A stretch of DNA of 26,522 bases from JBBSZK01 sp964354995 (GTDB lineage Archaea; Nanobdellota; Nanobdellia; Pacearchaeales; GW2011-AR1): contig CAYHBQ010000008.1 in the NCBI GenBank assembly GCA_964354995.1, positions 1 through 26,522 on the forward strand, written 5' to 3'. Both the position numbers and the translations under genes were made by a program. Shown here piece by piece: positions 1-6,435 of this stretch. Position 1 is the stretch's first letter; every line of letters begins with the position of its first letter. The notes under the pieces are model-generated. The model did no database searches, had not been told where the DNA came from, and worked only from the letters and a program-made list of their open reading frames with translations.

Positions 1-55
1 TAATAATATTTTAAATCAACATTAGGCACAACATCTTGGTAAATAACAGCATTAT

Positions 56-253
56 TTGTCTAAGGGGGTTGTTTTGGGTTATAGAAATCCTCTTACCCAT
101 AATCCAGAATATCAAAAGAGATTGGTCGATACAGGTTTATTTGTTGAGAAGGACTGTCTTGATATGTTAAGTATAACTTCCCACCTGTTTAGGAGGCTTG
201 ATGAAGCACAAGTAAGAGAAGATGCTTCGTCTCAAAACTCAACTTCCAACTAA
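56..253 (+). pseudogene. C-terminal fragment of a TIGR02391/HEPN-like protein
   Basis: The 65 codons read from a TTG resemble the C-terminal part of the TIGR02391 family, which often sits near restriction and phage-defence loci. Seen: a RNPLTH block (an R-x4-H pattern as in HEPN domains), then LSITSHLFRRLDEA, typical of the family's last helix. The N-terminal part is missing. All three plus-strand frames meet stops within the first 50 bases (same frame at 23-25 and 44-46), so the rest is either lost or beyond an earlier rearrangement. The position next to a recombinase fits a decayed accessory gene. Family assignment is from memory of the motif; a short intact gene cannot be excluded. Confidence 0.5.
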
Positions 254-320
254 GACTGCCTTAATTTCCTATACTTATCTGCTTAAAAGCTCAATATCCA
301 CAGAAAGTACCAAATAGGTT

Positions 321-348
321 CTCTGCGCGACAGAGCATAAATTTTTTT
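321..348 (+). terminator. Hairpin plus T-run between the HEPN fragment and the recombinase
   Basis: CTCTG (321-325) and CAGAG (331-335) can pair around CGCGA, and a run of seven T follows at 342-348. It lies 3' of the plus-strand fragment and just beyond the recombinase stop on the other strand. Archaeal termination mainly needs the T-run, so the hairpin may be incidental. Confidence 0.4.
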
Positions 349-350
349 AA

Positions 351-1502
351 TTAACATTTATGAAGAGTTTCTAGCTGTTCCACAAACTTCATAATCTTAG
401 TCATCTGCAAGTCCATGGTATGAAGTCTTTCCTGTAAAACAAGATTGTCTTTTTCAGCCTTGTCAAGCCTTTGTTCTAGTTCAGTTTTGGTTATGTCTAT
501 AAAGAGATCCTCTTCAGATATAGTATCTTTCATTCCCAAAAGCTCCGAATAGTAGTGTATCTTATCAGACTTTTTCCATCCGAAGCGATATTTCAAGGCA
601 GATTCGCTTTTGTAACGCGGCAACCAATAACAGCAGCTTATATGCCTGAAATCATACATAGTGAGGTCAGAATACCTTTGTCCTGCAGGAGTTTCTTTAT
701 CGCCTAGAATTCTTTTAGCAAGCCTCTTTAGGTATTCATTAACAGACGTGTAACTGAAAGGAAAAAGATAATCTTGAGACTCCAACCCCTTGTCTTTTAC
801 ATATCCCTTTATTATGTCGGAACAAAGCATTAACTTTATTCTTCTTCCAAAAGTCTTGCTAGTTTCTTCGCGTATATTCAATTCCTTAAAATCATTAAAA
901 AGATCGGAAACCTTTACATTAACAAGCTCTGTAGGGGATCGTATCCCAGTATCAAAAAGGAACATCATAAGTGTCTTGTATTCGGGTTTTGCATTATCGC
1001 ATAGTTTCTTTACTTCTTTCTCAGTGAGATAGACCCAATCAGGCTTTTCCGCCCTTGTATCAAGATCTACCGTAATGTCGGGCACATCTATCCCTTTCTT
1101 TTTGCTAACTTTCATATGCCAGTGCCAAAAAGCCTTGAATATCTTTCCAAGTGTGTCAACTGTCCTAAATTCCTTGCCGTCTTTTCTTTTAATTACGCCA
1201 GTTTTCATATCTGAAAAATAGCCAATAAGAACTTCTTCATTAATCTCAGTTAATTTCTTTAGTCCATAAAGCTTCTCAAACTTCTTAGCAAATCCAGTCA
1301 TCCTTTCTTTTATTGAATTAAGCCGTCCAAAGCTTCGAGCACCCCTAGTGCTTCCAGGAGCGATATTAACGCCCTTTTCCATATCTCCAAGATAATCAAG
1401 TATTATCTGAGAGTTTTCAGGGCTTATTTCCGGAATGCCTTCTTTTACTCGCTCTTTCCATCTTAGGTATCGTTCTTTATGCTTGTATGGGTCGATTTTC
1501 AT
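351..1502 (-). CDS. Tyrosine recombinase/integrase (XerC/D-phage integrase fold)
   Basis: A 383-residue site-specific recombinase expected to cut and rejoin DNA at attachment sites. Catalytic residues by eye: R188 in DTGIRSPTEL, K216 as the likely beta-hairpin lysine, YDFRH at 283-287 (R286 present; the usual first His of HxxR is Tyr), W309 in the His/Trp position, and nucleophile Y317 or Y318 in HYYSELLG. An N-terminal SAM-like core-binding region spans roughly 55-135. After the catalytic Tyr there is an unusual charged heptad-like tail (about 338-380) that looks like a coiled coil. The ATG at 1502 was chosen because the 37 upstream residues are Arg/aromatic-rich, unlike the family, and would cover a hairpin and an att-like sequence. 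Chromosomal mobile-element integrase is the best call; a XerA-type dimer resolvase is less likely because of the tail. Confidence 0.85.
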   Translation of the reverse strand: MKIDPYKHKERYLRWKERVKEGIPEISPENSQIILDYLGDMEKGVNIAPGSTRGARSFGRLNSIKERMTGFAKKFEKLYGLKKLTEINEEVLIGYFSDMKTGVIKRKDGKEFRTVDTLGKIFKAFWHWHMKVSKKKGIDVPDITVDLDTRAEKPDWVYLTEKEVKKLCDNAKPEYKTLMMFLFDTGIRSPTELVNVKVSDLFNDFKELNIREETSKTFGRRIKLMLCSDIIKGYVKDKGLESQDYLFPFSYTSVNEYLKRLAKRILGDKETPAGQRYSDLTMYDFRHISCCYWLPRYKSESALKYRFGWKKSDKIHYYSELLGMKDTISEEDLFIDITKTELEQRLDKAEKDNLVLQERLHTMDLQMTKIMKFVEQLETLHKC

Positions 1503-1515
1503 GTTCTCTAAAGCA

Positions 1516-1535
1516 ATCGCTTTTATTAAAGCGAT
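1516..1535. repeat. Perfect 8-bp inverted repeat before the recombinase start
   Basis: ATCGCTTT (1516-1523) and AAAGCGAT (1528-1535) form a perfect inverted repeat around TATT, 13 bases upstream of the recombinase ATG. It could be an operator for autoregulation, a recombinase arm site or a leader hairpin. Confidence 0.6.
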
Positions 1536-1592
1536 ATGGACTAATCGTGGATAGAAATACCTTCCTCGAAAATCGCACAATACTCGAAAGCG

Positions 1593-1604
1593 CGGCAGGG
1601 GCAT
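1593..1604 (+). repeat. 12-base match to the 3' end of tRNA-Glu (possible att remnant)
   Basis: CGGCAGGGGCAT here is identical to 19553-19564, the last T-stem/acceptor bases of tRNA-Glu(CTC) plus one flanking base. It is preceded by CTCGAAAGC, loosely like a T-loop, and lies between rhomboid and the recombinase. Archaeal integrases commonly use tRNA 3' ends as att sites. Twelve bases alone could be chance. Confidence 0.35.
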
Positions 1605-1639
1605 GAAGAGCAATAGTCCGAATAGGTGAAGTGTTCATA

Positions 1640-2272
1640 TTAACGCATCCACGTATCTTCCCATTGCTGCATAGAATCTTCATCAAACCGATACACAACC
1701 TTCTTTTCACGCCTCTGTGACCACGAACGATAGACTGCCCCAAAAAGCAATCCTAACGCCATGCCCGACAAATGTGCCAAATTACCCGTGTTGTTAATCG
1801 GATTGCCCGTAAAGTATCCTACTGCCCCAATAACATCCCCTACTCCCCAAAGGATACCCGCAAGAAACATCGGCATGGGCATTCCAAACGCAAATACAGT
1901 CAACGAAGGCCGAATAAGAACTAATGCTCCGATCACCCCAAAGATAGCGCCAGAAGCCCCCAAAGAAGAAGGATAAAAGAACACTGAAAACAGATTCGCA
2001 CCGATGCCCGTCACAAAATAAACCAGTAGAAACCGTTTACCTCCCACAAGTCGCTCAAGCACTCCTCCAAAGAAAAGCAGTGCAAACATGTTGTATAACA
2101 AGTGACCAAAGTCGCCGTGTAAAAAGATAGCCGTTACAAATCGCCAAGGTTCACCAAAAGCTCGCTGATTAAGCACAAGCGCATTGGTAAATCCTGAAAG
2201 ACTAAGTTGTAAAACAAAAAAGAACACACATATTCCAAGTAACCATCCAAAATAGAATCGAAAGTGTTCCAT
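1640..2272 (-). CDS. Rhomboid-family intramembrane serine protease
   Basis: A 210-residue polytopic membrane protein. The rhomboid signatures are all present: HGDFGHLLYNM (52-62, with the oxyanion-side His/Asn), GASGAIFG with catalytic Ser107, and NLAHLSGM with catalytic His167, followed by the small-residue GxxxGxxxG-type helix. About six membrane segments are visible, with no extra N-terminal domain; the C-terminal tail (about 185-210) is charged and cytosolic-looking. It should cleave single-pass membrane substrates within the bilayer; no substrate can be named. The gene is divergent from the gene at 2334. A T-rich TATA-like stretch (GATTTTTATCC on the minus strand, around 2293-2303) sits about 26 bases before the ATG, so the message is probably leaderless or nearly so. 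Confidence 0.92.
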   Translation of the reverse strand: MEHFRFYFGWLLGICVFFFVLQLSLSGFTNALVLNQRAFGEPWRFVTAIFLHGDFGHLLYNMFALLFFGGVLERLVGGKRFLLVYFVTGIGANLFSVFFYPSSLGASGAIFGVIGALVLIRPSLTVFAFGMPMPMFLAGILWGVGDVIGAVGYFTGNPINNTGNLAHLSGMALGLLFGAVYRSWSQRREKKVVYRFDEDSMQQWEDTWMR

Positions 2273-2303
2273 ACAAGACAGAGAAAAGTTAAGGATAAAA
2301 ATC

Positions 2304-2311
2304 TTTATATA
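2304..2311 (+). promoter_or_regulatory. TATA box of the gene at 2334
   Basis: TTTATATA is centred about 26 bases before a GTG codon, the spacing expected if transcription begins at the start codon. It supports the GTG start. The TATA region of the divergent rhomboid gene is immediately adjacent. Confidence 0.7.
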
Positions 2312-2333
2312 AACTCCTCAGAGCAACACACCC

Positions 2334-2975
2334 GTGACACGAACGCTATTCGACTGTGTGGGCGACTGGTTTGAAGACGTATTACAAGCACAATTTCCCG
2401 ATTTACGAAAGATCCCTGACAAAAATGGAACAAGGCCAGACTTTGAAGGCGACGCGTTCGACGCGGAAGGAAAAGTAGGTTTCTGGGACTACGGGGTGCA
2501 ACTCAAAGAGGCCCAAGTAAACAGCTTCAGGCCAATTGACAAACCCCTAATTTATATCGTAGGGTATCACACAGCTGCAGGACTTAGAAACGCGACCGTG
2601 GGAATGGCTGAAGAAGAAATTGATGATTTCTTACGGAAAAATGCAGGATTACATTCAACGTATGTGATATCAAACCGAATTATAGGAAAAATATGGAGAC
2701 GAGAGAATCATACGGCTGCAAATCATCCTGAATGGAGATACTTTTCATTAAGACCACGACACCTTGACGCGATAATAAATAATAGAACATTTGAACGAGG
2801 AGGGGTACGATATACGCCCTCACGATGGTATAGAATATGTCGCCCCGATTTATTATTACGACCTGCTCCTCTGCTGGGTGGAAGAAAAGATAAATTGCAA
2901 TTCGGAGCTATTCTTGATAAAGAAGAAGATGAACCAGTTATTAACTACCTAACCAAACGAGGGCTTCTTCGATAG
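2334..2975 (+). CDS. Hypothetical protein, possibly nuclease-like
   Basis: A 213-residue soluble protein beginning with GTG, supported by a TATA box 26 bases upstream. I do not recognise the family. Residues 34-59 read RPDFEGDAF...GVQLKEAQ, a PD-x(n)-QxKE pattern that could be the core of a PD-(D/E)xK nuclease or a degenerate relative. The rest is rich in Trp, Arg and Tyr (WRYFSLRPRH, SRWYRICRP), as in nucleic-acid binding proteins. There is no signal peptide or membrane helix. It stands alone, ahead of tRNA-His on the same strand. A nuclease role is inference from one weak motif only. Confidence 0.7.
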   Translation: MTRTLFDCVGDWFEDVLQAQFPDLRKIPDKNGTRPDFEGDAFDAEGKVGFWDYGVQLKEAQVNSFRPIDKPLIYIVGYHTAAGLRNATVGMAEEEIDDFLRKNAGLHSTYVISNRIIGKIWRRENHTAANHPEWRYFSLRPRHLDAIINNRTFERGGVRYTPSRWYRICRPDLLLRPAPLLGGRKDKLQFGAILDKEEDEPVINYLTKRGLLR

Positions 2976-3000
2976 TGCAACCCAACAGCTTTTTATACCG

Positions 3001-3008
3001 TTTATAAG
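3001..3008 (+). promoter_or_regulatory. TATA box of tRNA-His
   Basis: TTTATAAG lies about 33 bases before the mature tRNA 5' end, giving a short leader for RNase P to remove. A second T/A-rich stretch at 2991-2998 is an alternative. Confidence 0.55.
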
Positions 3009-3037
3009 TTCTCTATCTGAGCCGTAAGGCAAACATG

Positions 3038-3108
3038 GCGGTTGTAGTGTACCGGTAGCACACCAGCTTGTGGCGCTGTTAGAGTGGGTTCAACTCCCAC
3101 CTTCCGCT
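3038..3108 (+). tRNA. tRNA-His (GTG)
   Basis: A cloverleaf can be drawn with D-stem GTGT/GCAC (one G-T pair), anticodon loop TTGTGGC (anticodon GTG at 3070-3072), and T-arm GTGGG-TTCAACT-CCCAC. A G at 3037 can be the G-1 expected of tRNA-His. Oddities: the acceptor strands GCGGTTG and CTTCCGC leave two T-T oppositions (5:68 and 6:67), the base at position 73 is T instead of the usual C, and pair 27:43 is C-T. The last 16 bases (through the T-run) recur at 3898, where an insertion ends. hisS, the synthetase for this tRNA, is the next core gene. The tRNA may be functional despite mismatches, or damaged by the insertion. Confidence 0.8.
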
Positions 3109-3111
3109 TTT
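3096..3111 (+). repeat. Direct repeat, tRNA-proximal copy (attL-like)
   Basis: The 16 bases CCCACCTTCCGCTTTT cover the tRNA-His T-stem 3' strand, acceptor strand and first flanking Ts. An identical copy is at 3898-3913, 802 bases away. Confidence 0.75.
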
Positions 3112-3136
3112 ATAGTATCTTCTCAAGTTGAGAAAG

Positions 3137-3145
3137 CTTATAAGG
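3137..3145 (+). promoter_or_regulatory. TATA box of the zinc-ribbon gene
   Basis: CTTATAAGG is centred about 25 bases before the ATG at 3166 and decides that start over a TTG inside the tRNA. Confidence 0.55.
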
Positions 3146-3165
3146 CAAATCCCCTCTGTAAAAGT

Positions 3166-3402
3166 ATGACCGGGTTAGGCGTTTGCCCAAAGTGTGGTTA
3201 CAGACCAAAACCATTTCAGTTCCCAAGAACATCAAAACAATTTTGGTGGGGCGGTTGGACTTGTCCAAGTTGTAATAGCGAAATAAACAGAAAGGGCAGA
3301 ATTACAAAGGAAGGTAATGAAGAAGATTCAGTAATATTTCGTGAGGAATATCTCAAGGAAAAAGCGAGACTTAAAGCACTAAAAGATTCTAAGGAGAAAT
3401 AA
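3166..3402 (+). CDS. Small zinc-ribbon protein carried in the tRNA-His insertion
   Basis: A 78-residue protein with two CPxC knuckles, C7/C10 (CPKCGYRPK) and C33/C36 (CPSCNSEI), separated by an aromatic linker (KQFWWGGW). This is a four-cysteine zinc ribbon. The second half is a charged helix (about 55-78). Such folds bind nucleic acid or mediate protein contacts; nothing more specific can be said. The start was set by the TATA box 25 bases upstream. A longer reading from 3070 would overlap tRNA-His and is rejected. It precedes the winged-helix-like gene by 25 bases and may share its transcript. Confidence 0.65.
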   Translation: MTGLGVCPKCGYRPKPFQFPRTSKQFWWGGWTCPSCNSEINRKGRITKEGNEEDSVIFREEYLKEKARLKALKDSKEK

Positions 3403-3427
3403 AAATAGGGAAAAATATAAGTTAATC

Positions 3428-3757
3428 ATGGGAATACAAAAAGACGCGGGAGAAATATTAGCCCTTCTATATAAAGATAAAATAGAAAGCAAGGGAGTGA
3501 AACAAGGAGATGAAATACAAAAAGAAACAGAGTGGGAAAAAATAAGGATAGAAAATGCTCTTGAATATCTTGTAGGCAAAGGATTAGTGGATGGAAAGCC
3601 AATCAAAACTATGGGTTCAAATCTAGTTATATTTGTTCATAATAAAGGCATTACCTCTGATGGAATAGACGTAATAGAAGATCAAGAGAAATTTAGAGGA
3701 ACTTTTGGTTTTGGATTCAATTTAGGGATTTTTAATTTTAGTTGGAAAAGTAAATAA
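3428..3757 (+). CDS. Hypothetical winged-helix-like protein in the insertion
   Basis: A 109-residue protein. Residues 1-80 look like a small winged-helix domain: helices around 5-17 and 22-34, a recognition-type helix IRIENALEYLVGKGLV (about 39-54), then a strand pair reaching VIFVHNKG, and finally a SDGIDVIED segment. The C-terminus is Gly/Phe-rich (GTFGFGFNLGIFNFSW), an uncommon tail that may be beta-hairpin or membrane-facing. It probably forms an operon with the zinc-ribbon gene. Both lie between the 16-base repeats, so it is a candidate cargo or control gene of the element. The fold is inferred from sequence pattern only. Confidence 0.6.
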   Translation: MGIQKDAGEILALLYKDKIESKGVKQGDEIQKETEWEKIRIENALEYLVGKGLVDGKPIKTMGSNLVIFVHNKGITSDGIDVIEDQEKFRGTFGFGFNLGIFNFSWKSK

Positions 3758-3897
3758 CCCCTAACAAGACCTGTTTTTAGTAAATTTAGAGGATTAGAAA
3801 AATTCATTTATTGATGTTTATCTCGCTTATATCGACCCTGTGAATTATACTCCCAAAGTATTCAATTAGAAGCTAATCCGAGAAGGAATTCCGAGTA

Positions 3898-3913
3898 CCC
3901 ACCTTCCGCTTTT
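3898..3913 (+). repeat. Direct repeat, hisS-proximal copy (attR-like)
   Basis: Exact second copy of CCCACCTTCCGCTTTT. Here it is not part of any tRNA fold: the sequence upstream (GAATTCCGAGTA) does not make a T-arm. It lies 52 bases before the hisS start codon. Confidence 0.75.
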
Positions 3914-3965
3914 TCAAAAGAGGAGAACACTAGTTTTTTATAGCACATACAACACATAAGAGCAC

Positions 3966-5183
3966 ATGATATACGAACCAGACACCGTCAAAGGATTCCC
4001 CGAGTTTTTTCCCCCCGAATCACAGAAATTCGAAGCGATAAAGCGTATAGTCGAAGACGCATTTACGCGCTATGGATTCATCCCTCTTAAAACGCCCACG
4101 ATTGAATTCGACGAACTTGCTCGAGCCGAAAATCAAGGTACAGAAGATGAAGCAGTATCCGACCGATTCAAACTCCAAGACAAAGGCGGACGTAATCTTA
4201 CGTTGCGACACGAATTTACATACCAACTTGCGCGCGTATTCAAACAACATCAAGACATCAAGCTTCCCTTTAGACGGTATCAAATAGGCTCAGTCTTCAG
4301 AGACGAACCAACCGCAACCGGAAGGTACCGCGAATTTACTCAATGCGATATCGACATTTTAGGAGACAGTTCCATTGAAGCCGACGCCGAATGTTTAGCC
4401 GCAGCAAGCGATATCCTAAAAGCGCTTGGTATCGACGCAAACATCCAAATAAACAACCGTAAATTAATGAATGCAATTTTAGACAGTGTACAAATTGTAC
4501 AAAAAAAAGAAGTCATGCGAGAACTCGATAAATTAGACAAGCTCGGCGAAGACACCGTCAAACTCAATCTCAAAAAATACGCCGATGCTAACCAAATCAT
4601 AACCCTATTCAAGCTTCTTGAAAAAGATTTGGCGTTTTTTATGAAAAATCTCTTTGATGGTGCAGAGGAATTATTCAAACTCAAAGACTTAGGAAAATGG
4701 TACGGCTATACGGCAAAGTTTAACCCGTTTCTTATGCGAGGGCTTTCGTACTACACGGGCAACGTGTTCGAATGTAAAGTTAAAGAGAGCAAACACTCCA
4801 TCGCGGGAGGAGGAAGGTACGCAGGAGTTGCAGGCAAGTTCATTAGACGAGAAATCCCTTCCGTAGGCATTTCATTCAGTATCGAACGACTTATGGATTA
4901 TGCAAAAATCCCCATCAGAAAAACAAAAGTGATTATTATATCGATAGAACAACCACACGCAACCATTCTTCTTGCACAAAAGTTGCGACGTGAGGGCATT
5001 CCTGCATTTATTTCATTCGAAAAGGTCGGCAAGGCACTCGAATATGCCAATGCATATGACATTCCCTTTGCCATTTTCGTAGGCAAAGACGAGCTCAAAA
5101 AAAAGAAGTTCAAATTGAAAGACCTCCAATCGGGTGTTGAAAAAGAAATATCCGAAAGCACACTCTTCAAACAGTTGCGTTAA
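3966..5183 (+). CDS. hisS: Histidyl-tRNA synthetase
   Basis: A class II aminoacyl-tRNA synthetase that charges tRNA-His, cytosolic, 405 residues. Seen: LRHEFTYQLARV (80-92), motif 2 FRDEPTATGRYREFTQCDID (111-130), the histidine-A loop RGLSYYTGNVFE (258-269), motif 3 GGGRY (281-285) plus GISFSIERL (301-309), and a Rossmann-like anticodon-binding domain from about 320 to the end. Length matches the archaeal/bacterial short form. The gene follows tRNA-His on the same strand, separated only by the putative insertion, so tRNA and synthetase were probably adjacent. Its stop overlaps the stop of convergent scpA in the tetranucleotide TTAA (5180-5183). Confidence 0.95.
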   Translation: MIYEPDTVKGFPEFFPPESQKFEAIKRIVEDAFTRYGFIPLKTPTIEFDELARAENQGTEDEAVSDRFKLQDKGGRNLTLRHEFTYQLARVFKQHQDIKLPFRRYQIGSVFRDEPTATGRYREFTQCDIDILGDSSIEADAECLAAASDILKALGIDANIQINNRKLMNAILDSVQIVQKKEVMRELDKLDKLGEDTVKLNLKKYADANQIITLFKLLEKDLAFFMKNLFDGAEELFKLKDLGKWYGYTAKFNPFLMRGLSYYTGNVFECKVKESKHSIAGGGRYAGVAGKFIRREIPSVGISFSIERLMDYAKIPIRKTKVIIISIEQPHATILLAQKLRREGIPAFISFEKVGKALEYANAYDIPFAIFVGKDELKKKKFKLKDLQSGVEKEISESTLFKQLR

Positions 5184-6106
5184 TCTTCATCGTCATCTCG
5201 ACGCGAAGGTATTGAAGATTTAGAAACAAATTCGGGCTCATCATCGTCATCAAGCGTATCAAGTGCCTGCAACGCAGCATCGCTTGCTTCTTGTTCCTTC
5301 TCAGCAGTTTGCATAAATGCAGCGACCTCAGCACGCAACGCAGAAAGGTGTTCCTTATGCTCCTCTTCATAGAGCGTCTTTAACCAAATCCAGATTTCTT
5401 CAAAATGGCCTTCCTGCTCAAGCCAAATGCGTTGTTGAGTATCCAAGTGTAACAAAGCAACAAACTGTATAACTCGCTCCTCCCGAGAATGCGCCTGTGT
5501 AAGTTCCGAAAACGCAAGGCGTCCTGTCCGTGAAGAGAAAACAGTTTCAAGATGGCGATATACATCACGAATTTTGTCCTGCAAGTTAAAGGTGCGCTTG
5601 GGAAGTGCAATGCCAATTTCTCGCTCCTGCTGCCTAAACAGAATTTCTCGTTTAATGCGTCGCGTCTCCGTTTTAATGGCCGTATCAAGAGCTCGCATAA
5701 GTTCTTCAAGCGTAACACGACGAAATCGAGGGAGCGGCGTGCGGGGCACGAGAAAGGGAATATCTTCATCGAGTTCTATGCGTTCTTGCGTATATTTTTT
5801 CTCTTCCTTCTTACCACTCAATAACTCGTCAAGAGCAGGTAAGTCTTGCGTTAATAGAATGTCCGATTTTATACGAAGTAAAAGCGCTGCGGCAAGCAAC
5901 ACTTTCGAAGAAACAAAGAAATTAGCTTCTTCAAGTGCACGAATACGTTCGAAAAACTTTGCAGCGAGTAAGCTCAAATCTATATCCCATGGGTCAAGCT
6001 GCTCGCTATTAATCAAATCATAGATAATGGCCTGCCAGCTAAGTTTATCTTCAAAAAGAAGGGCATGTATCTGATCCTGGCCCACTTTCTCCCCTCCAAC
6101 AGACAT
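5180..6106 (-). CDS. scpA: Segregation and condensation protein A (kleisin)
   Basis: A 308-residue kleisin that bridges SMC heads in chromosome condensation. The N-terminal domain carries the family hallmarks DPWDIDLSLLAAKF (38-51) and SSKVLLAAALLLRIKSDIL (66-84). A charged linker follows, and the C-terminal winged helix includes FSELTQAHSREERVIQFVALLHL (about 200-222). An acidic Asp/Glu tail ends the protein, which is longer than the usual archaeal ScpA of about 230-260 residues. No smc or scpB lies in the window. A TATA-like TTTAATAAA on the minus strand (6128-6137) is about 26 bases before the ATG, indicating a leaderless message, although AGGAG also lies just upstream. Convergent with hisS with overlapping stops. 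Confidence 0.9.
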   Translation of the reverse strand: MSVGGEKVGQDQIHALLFEDKLSWQAIIYDLINSEQLDPWDIDLSLLAAKFFERIRALEEANFFVSSKVLLAAALLLRIKSDILLTQDLPALDELLSGKKEEKKYTQERIELDEDIPFLVPRTPLPRFRRVTLEELMRALDTAIKTETRRIKREILFRQQEREIGIALPKRTFNLQDKIRDVYRHLETVFSSRTGRLAFSELTQAHSREERVIQFVALLHLDTQQRIWLEQEGHFEEIWIWLKTLYEEEHKEHLSALRAEVAAFMQTAEKEQEASDAALQALDTLDDDDEPEFVSKSSIPSRRDDDED

Positions 6107-6191
6107 ACTCCTGTCGAGAAGGGAGAGTTTATTAAATCTCTGAGCAGGAGATTCAAGACAAGTGTCATTAAGAAGTTACAACAAAGCGAAA

Positions 6192-6200
6192 GGTTTAAAT
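6192..6200 (+). promoter_or_regulatory. TATA box of the 6224-6380 RNA candidate
   Basis: GGTTTAAAT, preceded by purine-rich GCGAAA (BRE-like), points to a start around 6221-6225, exactly where the closing helix of the predicted RNA begins. It does not match the start of the protein gene at 6436, which has its own TATA-like CTTAAAA near 6407-6413. Confidence 0.55.
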
Positions 6201-6223
6201 AGGGGAAGTTCGCATTAAATATA

Positions 6224-6380
6224 ATCACCTCTTTTTCCCGGAAGAGGACGTTTCATTCATCTTCTTGACGAATGAGGCCTCCTCTTCTAGGGTTTATATC
6301 TATAGAGTAAGATTCTTCAACGCGTTTCGCGTAAAGTCCTTGAATAGGCAAGAAACGCATATCCGAATCAGAGAGGTGAT
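6224..6380 (+). ncRNA. Candidate structured RNA (unknown family)
   Basis: This 329-base gene-free gap contains a foldable segment. Closing helix ATCACCTCT (6224-6232) pairs perfectly with AGAGGTGAT (6372-6380). Inside, GAAGAGGA (6241-6248) pairs with TCCTCTTC (6280-6287) and caps an inner TCATTC/GAATGA stem (6253-6258/6270-6275). GCGTTTC (6322-6328) pairs with GAAACGC (6352-6358). A competing hairpin AGAGA/TCTCT (6370-6374/6386-6390) would disrupt the closing helix, as in a switch. The TATA box at 6192 fits a start at the closing helix. I do not recognise it as RNase P, SRP, box C/D or H/ACA RNA. It could instead be a long leader of the gene at 6436. Confidence 0.5.
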
Positions 6381-6435
6381 ACTTATCTCTTCTAAAAGTA
6401 ACAAACCTTAAAACCTCTGCTTGTCTCGTTCGCCC

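Larger units (their letters stand above)
3096..3913. mobile_element. Small putative integrated element at tRNA-His
   Basis: About 0.8 kb lies between two identical 16-base copies of the tRNA-His 3' end, the classic footprint of tRNA-targeted integration. It holds two small plus-strand genes (3166 and 3428) and is visibly more A+T rich than hisS. No recombinase is inside, so it would be non-autonomous, a deletion remnant, or moved by an enzyme such as the recombinase at 351-1502. Collapsing the repeats would place tRNA-His about 55 bases before hisS. The repeats are seen; integration is inferred. Confidence 0.6.

Noticed and set aside
1503..1613. N-terminal extension of the recombinase to 1613
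   Set aside because: The added residues are unlike the family, and the interval contains a palindrome and an att-like 12-mer. The ATG at 1502 fits the start of the protein better.
3070..3165. Upstream extension of the zinc-ribbon gene from a TTG
   Set aside because: It would translate the 3' half of tRNA-His. A TATA box 25 bases before the ATG at 3166 gives a better start.
6224..6380. RNase P RNA or SRP RNA as the identity of the structured RNA
   Set aside because: It is too short, the P4-type conserved blocks and the SRP helix 8 sequence are missing; only AAAGTCC recalls RNase P and its context is wrong.
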